Source of the DNA: MPNP01 sp963668325 | GTDB lineage: Bacteria; Pseudomonadota; Alphaproteobacteria; Rhodobacterales; Rhodobacteraceae | Direction: 5' to 3' | Assembly: GCA_963668325.1 (NCBI GenBank) | Contig: OY764222.1 | Location: 2,604,001 to 2,668,000, forward strand | DNA length: 64,000 nt | Shown: positions 19,080 through 27,178 of the stretch, one piece after another | Layout: every line of letters begins with the position of its first letter | Position numbering within the stretch: the stretch's first letter is position 1 | Notes under the pieces: generated by a model | The model's database searches: none | The model's input: the letters and a program-made list of their open reading frames with translations, nothing else | Told to the model about the DNA's origin: nothing | Made by a program: the position numbers and the translations under genes

Positions 19080-19239
19080 GTCATTTCCTTTGATTATTTG
19101 ACCGAAACCGTACCTTTAATCAAATATTTATTGCATTGACTGTATATAAACACGAGCAGGGAATTTATCCATGAAACCTATCAAAAAAATGCACGAATCG
19201 TACATATTGGCAAAACCAATACCGGGGAGACCCCGGCCC

Positions 19240-19430
19240 CTACTCCGGGAAACAAATAACAATCTTTGTTTTGCTGAATTTTGAGACAGTCTCCAGCTCG
19301 GTAGGGGTTTTCCTGGCTATGATGGAAAGAAGCTTGTCGTTCAGCGGATCCAGATGGTCCAGCATCAGCGCATACAATTCCAGATGCAAATGATCATAAG
19401 GGACCGGGCCTACTACGGGGATGATCCGGT
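19240..19430 (-). repeat. Ankyrin-LysM tail remnant, copy A
   Basis: Reading the minus strand gives LHLELYALMLDHLDPLNDKLLSIIA in one frame and then, after a shift, ENPYRAGDCLKI. Both parts align with the better-preserved copy B (20217-20522): HPELYTLLLSYGYDPD, NDTRLSIVA and ENPYRAGDCLKLPQE. Copy A has lost about 20 codons of the LysM domain. The similarity continues past the end into a shared ATTTGTTTCCCGG. The remnant overlaps the 3' end of the HepT-like gene, whose last codons run into it. Confidence 0.6.
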
Positions 19431-19726
19431 TTATCTGTCGATTCAAGTTCGGCAATGAGATCCCGAACAGTTGCATGGAGTTCCGGTATATTTTTCCTGA
19501 TAGTTCCCCAGACTTCATCAGGGTCAACCGCATCGTATTGATGAATCAGGAAATTTCTGAAATCATATGCCCTGGCATGGTCAGGGATTCTTGCAACCAC
19601 TTCTGGATAGTGCTGGCGAAGCCGTTTTATGACCTCACCAATTATTTCGAAATTACGTTCAACTGCCTGCTGTGTCTTGTCGTCATCCAACCATGCATCA
19701 ATGTCCAGATTGATCGTGTAGTGCAT
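19394..19726 (-). CDS. hepT: HepT-like HEPN ribonuclease toxin (DUF86), probably 5'-frameshifted
   Basis: The protein is 110 residues from the first ATG. It matches the HepT/DUF86 family: DDKTQQAVERNFEIIGEVIK, then the catalytic Rx4HxY motif as RNFLIHQY, then VDPDEVWGTI. Full-length family members begin about 15 residues earlier. Here the in-frame text HDILTACDRI continues upstream to a TAG, while an ATG overlapping the mntA stop lies in another frame. This suggests a one-base loss near 19755 that removes the native start. The C-terminus runs into an ankyrin-LysM remnant. It may be a decayed toxin. Confidence 0.72.
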   Translation of the reverse strand: MHYTINLDIDAWLDDDKTQQAVERNFEIIGEVIKRLRQHYPEVVARIPDHARAYDFRNFLIHQYDAVDPDEVWGTIRKNIPELHATVRDLIAELESTDKPDHPRSRPGPL

Positions 19727-19772
19727 GATCCTGTCACAAGCGGTCAGGATATCATGCTATAACTTCCTGGCA

Positions 19773-20084
19773 TCACGCTTCAAAGACGACCTCCCGGTCT
19801 TCGTCAACGGATATTTTCAGATAGGGATTGCGGATGGTGCCATCCCGGATGAGATCAACCTGGCGACCCAGCACCTCGTGCAATTCGCCCCGTAGGTCGG
19901 TCTTGCGCTCAAAAAGACCGGGCAACAGCGGTGGCTTGAACTCCACCAGGAAATCGGCATCACTCCTAGCCGGATCAAAGTCCGTTCCCCTAGCCGCCGA
20001 ACCAAACACCTCAAGGCGGCGCACTTCATATCGTCGACAGATCCTGGCGATCACCTGTTTTTTTTGAGCAATTACCTGGTGCAT
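19773..20084 (-). CDS. mntA: MntA-like minimal nucleotidyltransferase antitoxin
   Basis: The protein is 103 residues from the ATG at 20084, preceded by GGAAGGA. The nucleotidyltransferase signature is intact: FGSAARG, then SDADFLVEF with the two metal-binding aspartates. In characterised HEPN/MNT modules, MntA AMPylates the HepT RNase and neutralises it. It lies immediately upstream of hepT on the same strand, as expected for the pair. The antitoxin looks intact while its toxin partner is probably broken at the start. Confidence 0.85.
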   Translation of the reverse strand: MHQVIAQKKQVIARICRRYEVRRLEVFGSAARGTDFDPARSDADFLVEFKPPLLPGLFERKTDLRGELHEVLGRQVDLIRDGTIRNPYLKISVDEDREVVFEA

Positions 20085-20216
20085 CGTCTTTTGTCCTTCC
20101 AATTGGTCATAATATAATGTCCCAGCCGTTTTTTGGCAAGATAAATCAACACCCTTCTGAGGCCCTGTAATCCAGTGAATACCCCTGGACCACAGCCGGG
20201 AAACAAATATAATCTC

Positions 20217-20522
20217 TTACTCTTGCGGCAATTTGAGACAATCACCTGCCCGGTAGGGATTCTCCTTGCTGAGATTGTTCAGCCTTGCAATCTCCGGCCA
20301 ACGTTCGGGATTACCCAGGGCCTTCTCGGCGACGATGGAGAGTCGGGTGTCGTTTGGCTGGACCTTGTAGCAGTCCCGGGGTATAAGTGGCAGGATGTCA
20401 GGATCGTACCCATAGGACAACAGGAGGGTATAAAGTTCAGGATGGGTATAATCGATCCTAAAGAGCGGATGATCCTGCCCTGAAGCAATATAGAGAGGGG
20501 TAATGCCGTACCTTCTCTCTTG
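20217..20522 (-). pseudogene. Ankyrin repeat + LysM domain fragment, copy B
   Basis: The frame is open from just after a TAG (20523-20525) to a TAA at 20217, with no convincing start codon, so this is a 3' gene fragment. It encodes one ankyrin unit (YGITPLYIASGQ...HPELYTLLLSYGYDPD) followed by a LysM-like domain (CYKVQPNDTRLSIVAEKALG...WPEIARLNNL...YRAGDCLKLPQE). Related tails occur at 19240-19430 and 44417-44460. The intact parent gene is not in the window. Confidence 0.7.
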
Positions 20523-20603
20523 CTATTTACCGATGAATAATCGCCTACTTTGTTTAAACATGGCAACAATCATATTTCTTTGGAGAGTACTGATATTATC
20601 AAA

Positions 20604-20693
20604 TGGCGGAGGGGGTGGGATTCGAACCCACGGTGGAGAACCCCCCACTCCGGTTTTCAAGACCGGTGCATTAGACCACTCTGCCACCCCTCC
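20604..20693 (-). tRNA. tRNA-Ser(UGA)
   Basis: This is a class II cloverleaf of 90 bases with encoded CCA (the TGG at 20604-20606 on the plus strand). The acceptor arm is GGAGGGG/CCCCUCC. The anticodon loop is CUUGAAA with anticodon UGA, and there is a long variable arm. The T arm contains GGUUCGAAUCC and the discriminator is G, as expected for serine tRNA. It marks the boundary between the decayed patch and the dacA cluster. Confidence 0.96.
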
Positions 20694-20863
20694 AATAGGT
20701 AGTAATTCACAAAAATTCAAACTAGCTGATTTGGCTTTTCTTTAGCGTGAAGGAGTATAAAACTATCCAAAGGAAGATAAGAAGTTAAAGATTATAATTT
20801 AAGAAGGTTATAATTAAATTTTTCAAAATTCTTTCTCAAAAAGAAAATTTCAGGTACGAGGTT

Positions 20864-22051
20864 ATGAACATCCACCCCAAGTTAATATTTTTGATAGTAG
20901 CTATTATTTTTCTTGGTCTACCAGCCAGTTCATTTGAAACTTCTGGAAAAACTATCCTCGTTGGGGATTTTGAAACTGGCTTGATCCTTGCCGAGAAAAA
21001 CGCCGACACCCCTTTTCCACCAGCTTCACTTTCAAAACTCATGACACTTTACCTAGTGTTTGAGGCTTTGGAGGAAAAACGCCTGGATCTTGAAGACAGA
21101 CTCCTTGTATCAAACTATGCTTACTCTTCATACCGGGGTGGATCAACTATGTATTTGGATACAACGGATAAACCCACAGTTGAAGATTTGATCCGAGGAG
21201 TAGTTGTATTATCAGGAAACGATGCCTGTGTTGTTCTGGCTGAAGCTCTTTCACCTACTGGAAACGAGAAAGGGTTTGTAAGATTGATGAACGAAAAGGC
21301 CAAGGAATTGGGTTTGACGAACTCCGTATTTGCCAATTCCAATGGATGGCCTGATCCTCAACAAAAAATGAGTAGTCGGGATTTATTTTTTTTAACTAAG
21401 CAATTAATCTCTGAATTCCCTGAATATTATGAATATTTTAAGGAAAAAGAATTTCCCTTTGACAATAGAACTCCAGCAAACAGATTTAATCGAAATCCCC
21501 TATTGAAAAAAGAAGTTGTTGGTGCAGATGGGCTTAAAACTGGATATACCAGTGCTGCCGGTTATGGTCTGGTTGGTTCAGCAATAAGAGACAATAGGCG
21601 AGTTATTTTTGTAATTAATGGCGTCCCAACGGCAGATCAACGGAGTGAGGAGGGAGAAGCCATCATTGAATGGTTTTATCGGCAATTTAAAGAAGTTACT
21701 ATTTTTGAAAAGGATCAAGAGATAACCGTGGCACCAGTGTGGATAGGAAAAAGCAAAGAAGTAAGACTGGGCCTTGCAGAAGATTTATCTATTCTCCTTC
21801 CTGCTTCAAATAATAATGATTTGGAAGTTCATGCTTATTTTGACCGTTATACCAACGCCCCGATAGAAAAAGGCCAGAGAATGGGACATCTTGAAGTAGT
21901 TATCCCTGCTTTTGGGAAAGCAATTGAAGTTCCTTTAGTTTCACTGGAGGATATAGAAAAGGGCAATATCCTAGATCGAGTTGAGGCAACCGTGAGAACA
22001 CTAATTTGGAAATATTTTTCATCGGATACTGAGCAACCTGATGATGCCTAA
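20864..22051 (+). CDS. dacA: D-alanyl-D-alanine carboxypeptidase (penicillin-binding protein, S11 family)
   Basis: This periplasmic enzyme trims the terminal D-Ala of peptidoglycan side chains. It is 395 residues with a signal peptide (IFLIVAIIFLGLPASSF). The catalytic motifs are ASLSKL (SxxK) near residue 56, SGND (SxN) near 118 and LKTGYTS (KTG) near 224. A C-terminal beta domain and amphipathic tail follow, as in PBP5. The gene starts a plus-strand cluster with tmk and holB. Its stop overlaps the tmk start by 11 bases. Confidence 0.95.
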   Translation: MNIHPKLIFLIVAIIFLGLPASSFETSGKTILVGDFETGLILAEKNADTPFPPASLSKLMTLYLVFEALEEKRLDLEDRLLVSNYAYSSYRGGSTMYLDTTDKPTVEDLIRGVVVLSGNDACVVLAEALSPTGNEKGFVRLMNEKAKELGLTNSVFANSNGWPDPQQKMSSRDLFFLTKQLISEFPEYYEYFKEKEFPFDNRTPANRFNRNPLLKKEVVGADGLKTGYTSAAGYGLVGSAIRDNRRVIFVINGVPTADQRSEEGEAIIEWFYRQFKEVTIFEKDQEITVAPVWIGKSKEVRLGLAEDLSILLPASNNNDLEVHAYFDRYTNAPIEKGQRMGHLEVVIPAFGKAIEVPLVSLEDIEKGNILDRVEATVRTLIWKYFSSDTEQPDDA

Positions 22052-22667
22052 GGGTAAATTTATAACTTTTGAAGGTGTTGATGGAGCAGGTAAATCTACT
22101 CAGGTCAAACTTCTGCATCAAAATCTAATAAAACACGGGTTTGATTGTATTGTTACACGAGAACCTGGTGGATCTCCTGGCAGTGAAACTCTTCGGAAAT
22201 TATTGGTAGATAAAAACATATATGAGTGGTCAAATCTATCAGAACTTTTACTTTTTTTTGCAGCCAGGAAAGATCATGTCGAAAAGACTATCCTTCCTGC
22301 TTTAAAAGCAGGGCAGATCGTTATTTGTGATCGATATACCGATTCCACTAGAGTTTATCAAAGCCAGGGAAAAAAGGAATTACGTGATTTAATCGAAACA
22401 CTCCAACGAGACATTATCCAACTTGAGCCAGACCTAACATTTATCCTGAGTATCAATCCTGAAATGTCTCTGCAAAGAACGGGCAGTCGAAAAGAAGGTG
22501 ATTGGAGGATTAGCAGTCTTTCCAAGAAGCGATTAACTCAGGTGATCAATGATTTTTCTAACCTTGCAAAAGATTTTCCTGATAGGTGTTTCGAAATATC
22601 CACAGAAATAAGCCCACGAGATTCGGCGAAGAAAATTTTTGAACTTACTATGGAAAAATTATCGTGA
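22041..22667 (+). CDS. tmk: Thymidylate kinase
   Basis: Tmk phosphorylates dTMP to dTDP with ATP. The protein is 208 residues with P-loop FEGVDGAGKSTQ, the TREPGGSPGSE segment and the DRYTDS motif (DRx). It starts inside the end of dacA (ATG at 22041, with a second in-frame ATG at 22044), and its TGA overlaps the GTG start of holB by 4 bases, so the three genes are translationally coupled. This is a common alphaproteobacterial arrangement. Confidence 0.95.
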   Translation: MMPKGKFITFEGVDGAGKSTQVKLLHQNLIKHGFDCIVTREPGGSPGSETLRKLLVDKNIYEWSNLSELLLFFAARKDHVEKTILPALKAGQIVICDRYTDSTRVYQSQGKKELRDLIETLQRDIIQLEPDLTFILSINPEMSLQRTGSRKEGDWRISSLSKKRLTQVINDFSNLAKDFPDRCFEISTEISPRDSAKKIFELTMEKLS

Positions 22668-23758
22668 CTTCTGAAGATTTTGAATCAGATAAACTTGAAG
22701 GTGCTCCTCATCCAAGGTTTTCTCGAGTTGTTATTGGTCAGGATAGAGTAAAGAAGCAATTTCTTCATGCTTTGAATCAGGGACGAATACATCATGCTTG
22801 GTTGATGTGTGGCCCCAAGGGGATTGGTAAATCTACCTTGGCTTGGAACCTGGCCAAATTTCTTTTAACTTCCCAAGGGGATGACAATGATAACGATGGT
22901 GATTTGTGCGTCAACTTTGAAGACCCCATAATCTCCCGGGTTGAGGCTTTGTCCGAACCCCATCTAATGCTTGTACGAAAGAATTTTGATACAAAAACTA
23001 AAAAGGTTAAATCAGATATCACTGTAGACAATATCAGAGATCTGGTTGAATTTTTTGAATTCACCTCACCTGACGGAAAACCGCGGATAGCCATAATTGA
23101 TTCGATTGATGACCTAAATAGCAATGCTTCCAATGCTTTCTTGAAGCTATTGGAGGAACCCCCTAACCATACTTACTTCTTTTTAGTCAGTCATTCCCCG
23201 GAGTCCTTGTTGCCAACGATCAGAAGCAGATGCCTATCAGTTCAGTGCCAAAAACTAACCGCTAGTGATCAGCTTTACTTGCTAAATGAATTTGGATTTA
23301 TCTCGGACGACCACTCAAAAACAGTAGTAAGTATCTCTCAGGGGTCTGTTGGAGAAGCAATTAGGATAATTAATCAAAACGGTTTGGAATTATATTCTTC
23401 CATCGTGGAAACCTTTAAGGACCTACCTGAATTAGATGTTTCAAGAATCCTTGATATTGCCGCACAAACTGAAGGTGCGGGTAAGCAGGAGTTAACCGAA
23501 ACGATAAATAAATTAACAATCCATTTTGTTTCCAGGTTGGCGAAAACAGGTGTAAATGGAAGTATGAACAAGGAAGTCTTTACAGGAGAAAACTACATTC
23601 TGGCCAAACTCTCACCGACTATAGATAAGTCAATAGAGTGGGCCTCTTTGTATTCAAAGATGGTTGCCAATGCGAATGTTTACCAAGAAAGTAATATTGA
23701 TGGTTTTTCACAGGTATATGAAAACCTTGTCAACATAAAATTAACAGCAACACACTAG
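22664..23758 (+). CDS. holB: DNA polymerase III subunit delta'
   Basis: This is a clamp-loader AAA-type subunit, 364 residues, with a GTG start in a 4-base overlap with tmk. Features are WLMCGPKGIGKSTLA, LLEEPPNHTYFFLVSH, and PTIRSRC (the SRC arginine-finger motif) near residue 185. An N-terminal extension precedes the ATPase core, as is frequent in alphaproteobacteria. Confidence 0.93.
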   Translation: MTSEDFESDKLEGAPHPRFSRVVIGQDRVKKQFLHALNQGRIHHAWLMCGPKGIGKSTLAWNLAKFLLTSQGDDNDNDGDLCVNFEDPIISRVEALSEPHLMLVRKNFDTKTKKVKSDITVDNIRDLVEFFEFTSPDGKPRIAIIDSIDDLNSNASNAFLKLLEEPPNHTYFFLVSHSPESLLPTIRSRCLSVQCQKLTASDQLYLLNEFGFISDDHSKTVVSISQGSVGEAIRIINQNGLELYSSIVETFKDLPELDVSRILDIAAQTEGAGKQELTETINKLTIHFVSRLAKTGVNGSMNKEVFTGENYILAKLSPTIDKSIEWASLYSKMVANANVYQESNIDGFSQVYENLVNIKLTATH

Positions 23759-23771
23759 GATTTTTTTCCAA

Positions 23772-24566
23772 ATGAACCCCCTTCCCCCAGCCAAAATAGT
23801 GGATAGCCATTGCCATTTGGACTTTCCTGAACTTTTTCAAGAACTTGACGAAATTGTCGACAGAGCAATAAATACAGGTGTAAACCGAATGGTTACCATT
23901 TGCACCAAGCCCTCAACAAACCAAACAACCATTGAGATCGCAGAAAGGTTTCCTGGAATATTTTATGCCCAGGGCATACATCCTCATTATGCCGCTACCG
24001 AACCAGCTATAAGCATCGAAAGCCTCATTTCCCTTTCAAAACACCCCAAGATGATTGGGATTGGTGAAAGTGGCTTGGATTACCACTACACCAAGGAGAC
24101 TGCCCAAGTTCAGGAGGAAAGTTTTGTGCGGCATATCATGGCAGCACAAGAATCAGGTTTGCCCCTTATTGTTCATTCGCGGAGCGCTGATAAGGATATG
24201 GCAAGAATTTTAAGAGCGGAATATAGCAAGAAGCCATTCTCCTGTGTCATGCATTGTTTTTCATCAGGAAAAGATCTGGCAGAAGAGTGTTTGGAAATGG
24301 GATTTTATCTTTCATTTTCAGGTATCCTGACGTTCAAAAATGCCAAGGAATTAGTTGATATTTTTCTTTTAACTCCAAGAGACAGGATACTTATAGAGAC
24401 CGATTCTCCTTATCTTTCACCCGTACCTTTTCGTGGCAAAAAAAACGAACCCTCCTATGTAAGGAAGATTGCTGAATTCGGAGCCGAACTTTTAAATCTG
24501 AATTTGGATGCCTTTGCAGAATTGACAAGTGACAACTTCTTCCGATTATTTACCAAAGCCAAGTAA
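23772..24566 (+). CDS. tatD: TatD-family metal-dependent hydrolase (deoxyribonuclease)
   Basis: The 264-residue TIM-barrel hydrolase has metal ligands in DSHCHLD (HxH), GIGESGLDYH (Glu), VHSRSA (His), MHCFSSG (His) and ETDSPYLSP (Asp). Length and order match the YcfH/TatD group, which are 3'-5' DNA exonucleases or quality-control hydrolases. It begins 13 bases after holB. In many alphaproteobacteria metG lies between these two genes; it is absent here. Confidence 0.93.
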   Translation: MNPLPPAKIVDSHCHLDFPELFQELDEIVDRAINTGVNRMVTICTKPSTNQTTIEIAERFPGIFYAQGIHPHYAATEPAISIESLISLSKHPKMIGIGESGLDYHYTKETAQVQEESFVRHIMAAQESGLPLIVHSRSADKDMARILRAEYSKKPFSCVMHCFSSGKDLAEECLEMGFYLSFSGILTFKNAKELVDIFLLTPRDRILIETDSPYLSPVPFRGKKNEPSYVRKIAEFGAELLNLNLDAFAELTSDNFFRLFTKAK

Positions 24567-24573
24567 ACAAGAT

Positions 24574-25371
24574 ATGAGTACCTTAAGATTTACTATCCTA
24601 GGTTGCGGCTCATCAGGTGGAGTACCCAGAGTTGGAGGACTTTGGGGTGATTGTGACCCTGATAACCCCAAAAACAGGCGAAGGAGATGTTCTCTATTGA
24701 TTGAGTTATCTACTGGCGGGGAAACAACAAGAATCTTGATTGATACTTCACCAGACCTGCGAGAGCAATTACTCAGCGCTGGAGTTGGAAAGCTGGATGG
24801 TGTAGTTTTTACCCATCAACACGCAGATCATGTAAATGGATTGGATGATCTGAGGGTAGTTTTCATTAACCAACAAAAGCGAGTACCTGTTTGGGCAGAC
24901 AAACCTACCAGGGACGCACTAATTGCACGTTTCAATTATGCCTTCATCCAACCCAAAGGAAGCGCTTATCCTCCTATATTGGAATTGAACAATCTTGAAG
25001 GATCAGTAAAAATCGATGGCAAAGGCGGTGAAGTTGAGCTTGTTCCCTTTCAAGTAGAACATGGCAACATTTTCAGCAATGGGTTTAAAATCGGTCCCTT
25101 GGTCTATCTTCCAGATATTTCAGCGATGAACGACCATGCCTGGTCTCTGGTCAGGGAGGTTCCGTGCTGGATCGTAGATGCATTGAGGAGAAAACCACAC
25201 CCTAGTCATGCTCATCTTGAAAGAACTCTGGAATGGATCCAGAAGGCCTCACCAGAACGTGCAATTCTAACCAATATGCATATTGATTTGGATTATGAAA
25301 CCATTCGGCTTGAGACACCTGATAATGTTGAACCAGCCTATGATGGGTTAACCATGTCTTTCGAGGTTTAG
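24574..25371 (+). CDS. MBL-fold metal-dependent hydrolase (PhnP-like)
   Basis: The protein is 265 residues from ATG 24574. An upstream in-frame ATG at 24529 lies inside tatD and is rejected. LGCGSSGGVPRVGG opens the fold, and the metal motif is THQHADHVNGLDD (HxHxDH), with later His and Asp ligands. It is related to PhnP cyclic phosphodiesterases. The conserved tatD-MBL pairing suggests a housekeeping nucleic-acid or nucleotide role, though the substrate is not known. Confidence 0.88.
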   Translation: MSTLRFTILGCGSSGGVPRVGGLWGDCDPDNPKNRRRRCSLLIELSTGGETTRILIDTSPDLREQLLSAGVGKLDGVVFTHQHADHVNGLDDLRVVFINQQKRVPVWADKPTRDALIARFNYAFIQPKGSAYPPILELNNLEGSVKIDGKGGEVELVPFQVEHGNIFSNGFKIGPLVYLPDISAMNDHAWSLVREVPCWIVDALRRKPHPSHAHLERTLEWIQKASPERAILTNMHIDLDYETIRLETPDNVEPAYDGLTMSFEV

Positions 25372-25372
25372 C

Positions 25373-26305
25373 TTGCAAATACTCCTTGAGGTTACCACTC
25401 CGATATTTTTGATCATCGGTGGAGGTTATCTAGCCACCCAACTCGGATTCATGAAACTTTCGGCAACCGAAGGTTTAATGTTCTTTGTTCAGAACATTGC
25501 TCTTCCCGTAATGTTGTTCAATGCAATTTCCAAAATCAATCTCGTAGTGGGATTTAATTATCAATTACTGATTTCTTTTTATGCAGGATCCCTGCTCAGT
25601 TTTAGCTTAGCCCTGGCGATTACCTTTCTCTATTTCAAAAGATCTTGGGAGGACTCGGTTGTAATTGCATTCGCTGCCCTTTTTGGAAATACAGTTATGT
25701 TAGGTCTTGCCGTTGTAGGCCGGGCTTTCGGTGATGCTTCCCTTGCCAGCGCTTATATTATTGTTGCGTTTCATGCTCCCTTCTGTTTTATAGTTGGTAT
25801 AACCACAATGGAGTTGTACAAGTCGAACGGTAAAAGAGAGCGTCCAATACTTGTATCTCTTTTGTCCCTCATTTTGAAAAATGCCATTCTCATGGGGATG
25901 GTTTTGGGGTTCGTCTTCAATTTTCTGGGATTGTCTCTGCCTAATGTCCTGGACGTACCAGTAAATATGATTTCAGGGGCGGCTATTCCGGCGGCACTAT
26001 TTGGCTTGGGGGGTATCCTATCTCAATACAAGCCGACAGGAGATCTAAAAATCATTGGTATGGTTTGCTTCTTTACCCTGGTTTTTCATCCACTTGCGGT
26101 ATGGATATTGTCAAGCCAGGTCTTCAACATTCAAAAGCCTTTGATTCAAAGTGCGGTGGTAACAGCCGCCATGCCACCTGGTTTAAACGCCTTTATCTTC
26201 GCTTCAATTTACGGGCGGGGAACAAGAATTGCCGCATCTTCAATATTGCTGGGGACAATCTTGGCAATTTTTACTTCTTCAATAATCCTTTACCTACTTA
26301 CCTGA
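25373..26305 (+). CDS. AEC-family transporter (auxin efflux carrier/malonate permease type)
   Basis: This is a 310-residue integral-membrane protein with about ten hydrophobic helices in two similar halves. Family text includes GGYLATQLGF, QNIALPVMLFNAI and the helix break VTAAMPPGLNAFIFA in the second half. The start is TTG at 25373, one base after the MBL-hydrolase stop, so it is probably translated from the same transcript. AEC proteins export or import organic acids or metabolites; the substrate is not readable. Confidence 0.86.
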   Translation: MQILLEVTTPIFLIIGGGYLATQLGFMKLSATEGLMFFVQNIALPVMLFNAISKINLVVGFNYQLLISFYAGSLLSFSLALAITFLYFKRSWEDSVVIAFAALFGNTVMLGLAVVGRAFGDASLASAYIIVAFHAPFCFIVGITTMELYKSNGKRERPILVSLLSLILKNAILMGMVLGFVFNFLGLSLPNVLDVPVNMISGAAIPAALFGLGGILSQYKPTGDLKIIGMVCFFTLVFHPLAVWILSSQVFNIQKPLIQSAVVTAAMPPGLNAFIFASIYGRGTRIAASSILLGTILAIFTSSIILYLLT

Positions 26306-26319
26306 TTAAGCTAGCTGGT

Positions 26320-27174
26320 TCAGGCGGGAGAAATACCTCTCAGTCGTTCAGATCGTCGACGAAGAATTTCTATCGTTGAAAGAAGCAATACTGACAGCGT
26401 TATCAATATGGTGGCAATTGCCAAAATGGTTGGACTAATCTGTTCCCTGAGGCCATTGAACATTTCCCAAGGTAAGGTTTTCAAGCTAGCCGAACCAACG
26501 AAAAGCACCACAACTACTTCATCAAAGGAGGTAATAAAGGCAAACAGACCTCCTGAAATCACCCCTGGAAGAATCAAGGGCATCTGTATTTTGAAAAACG
26601 TTCTGATTGGCCCTGCTCCAAGGCTCGCGGATGCTCTTGTCAAACTTCTATCAAATCCGGTTAGGGTTGCAGTTACAGTAATAATGACAAACGGGATACC
26701 CAAGGCTGCGTGGGCAAGAACAACCCCAACATAAGTTCCTTGTAAACCAATCCTTGAATAAAAGAAATACATCCCGGCAGCAGACAAAATCAATGGGACA
26801 ATCATTGGGGAAATCAGAATTGCCATGATGGTTCGACGAAATGGTACATGGCTTTGACTAAGCCCAATTGCTGCTAGAGTACCAAAACTTACCGATAACA
26901 ATGTTGCTACGGGAGCAATTCGGAAGGAATTGAACATGGCAACCTGCCAATCAGGATTGGTAAAGAAATCTCGATAATGTTTTAATGAATATCCCTCAAT
27001 TTCCAGGCGTAACATTTCAGGTGAAAAGGTAAAATAGTTGCCTGCATTAAAACTGAGGGGCATGATAACTAGTATGGGGAACATCAGGAAGAAGAAGATC
27101 AGTCCACATATGACCCTGAATAGGTAATACCAAGCCTTGTCAGCAGCTGTGTCATAGGGTTGAAAGTTCGCCAT
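26320..27174 (-). CDS. ABC transporter permease (PotC-type)
   Basis: This is a 284-residue inner-membrane protein with six helices. The binding-protein-dependent transport signature is in the RASASLGAGPIRTFFKIQMPLILPG region (EAA loop, residues about 175-199). It is the last gene of a minus-strand importer operon (ATPase, receptor, permease 1, permease 2) resembling spermidine/putrescine systems. It lies 4 bases after permease 1. It converges with the AEC gene. Confidence 0.88.
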   Translation of the reverse strand: MANFQPYDTAADKAWYYLFRVICGLIFFFLMFPILVIMPLSFNAGNYFTFSPEMLRLEIEGYSLKHYRDFFTNPDWQVAMFNSFRIAPVATLLSVSFGTLAAIGLSQSHVPFRRTIMAILISPMIVPLILSAAGMYFFYSRIGLQGTYVGVVLAHAALGIPFVIITVTATLTGFDRSLTRASASLGAGPIRTFFKIQMPLILPGVISGGLFAFITSFDEVVVVLFVGSASLKTLPWEMFNGLREQISPTILAIATILITLSVLLLSTIEILRRRSERLRGISPA

Positions 27175-27178
27175 TTTC

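Noticed and set aside
17803..20603. Attachment-site repeat of the tRNA-Ser(UGA) 3' end
   Set aside because: No second copy of the GGGATTCGAACCC region was found within the patch.
26065..26379. A 104-codon plus-strand ORF at the end of the AEC gene
   Set aside because: It overlaps the AEC transporter and the convergent permease in other frames, and its composition is not protein-like.
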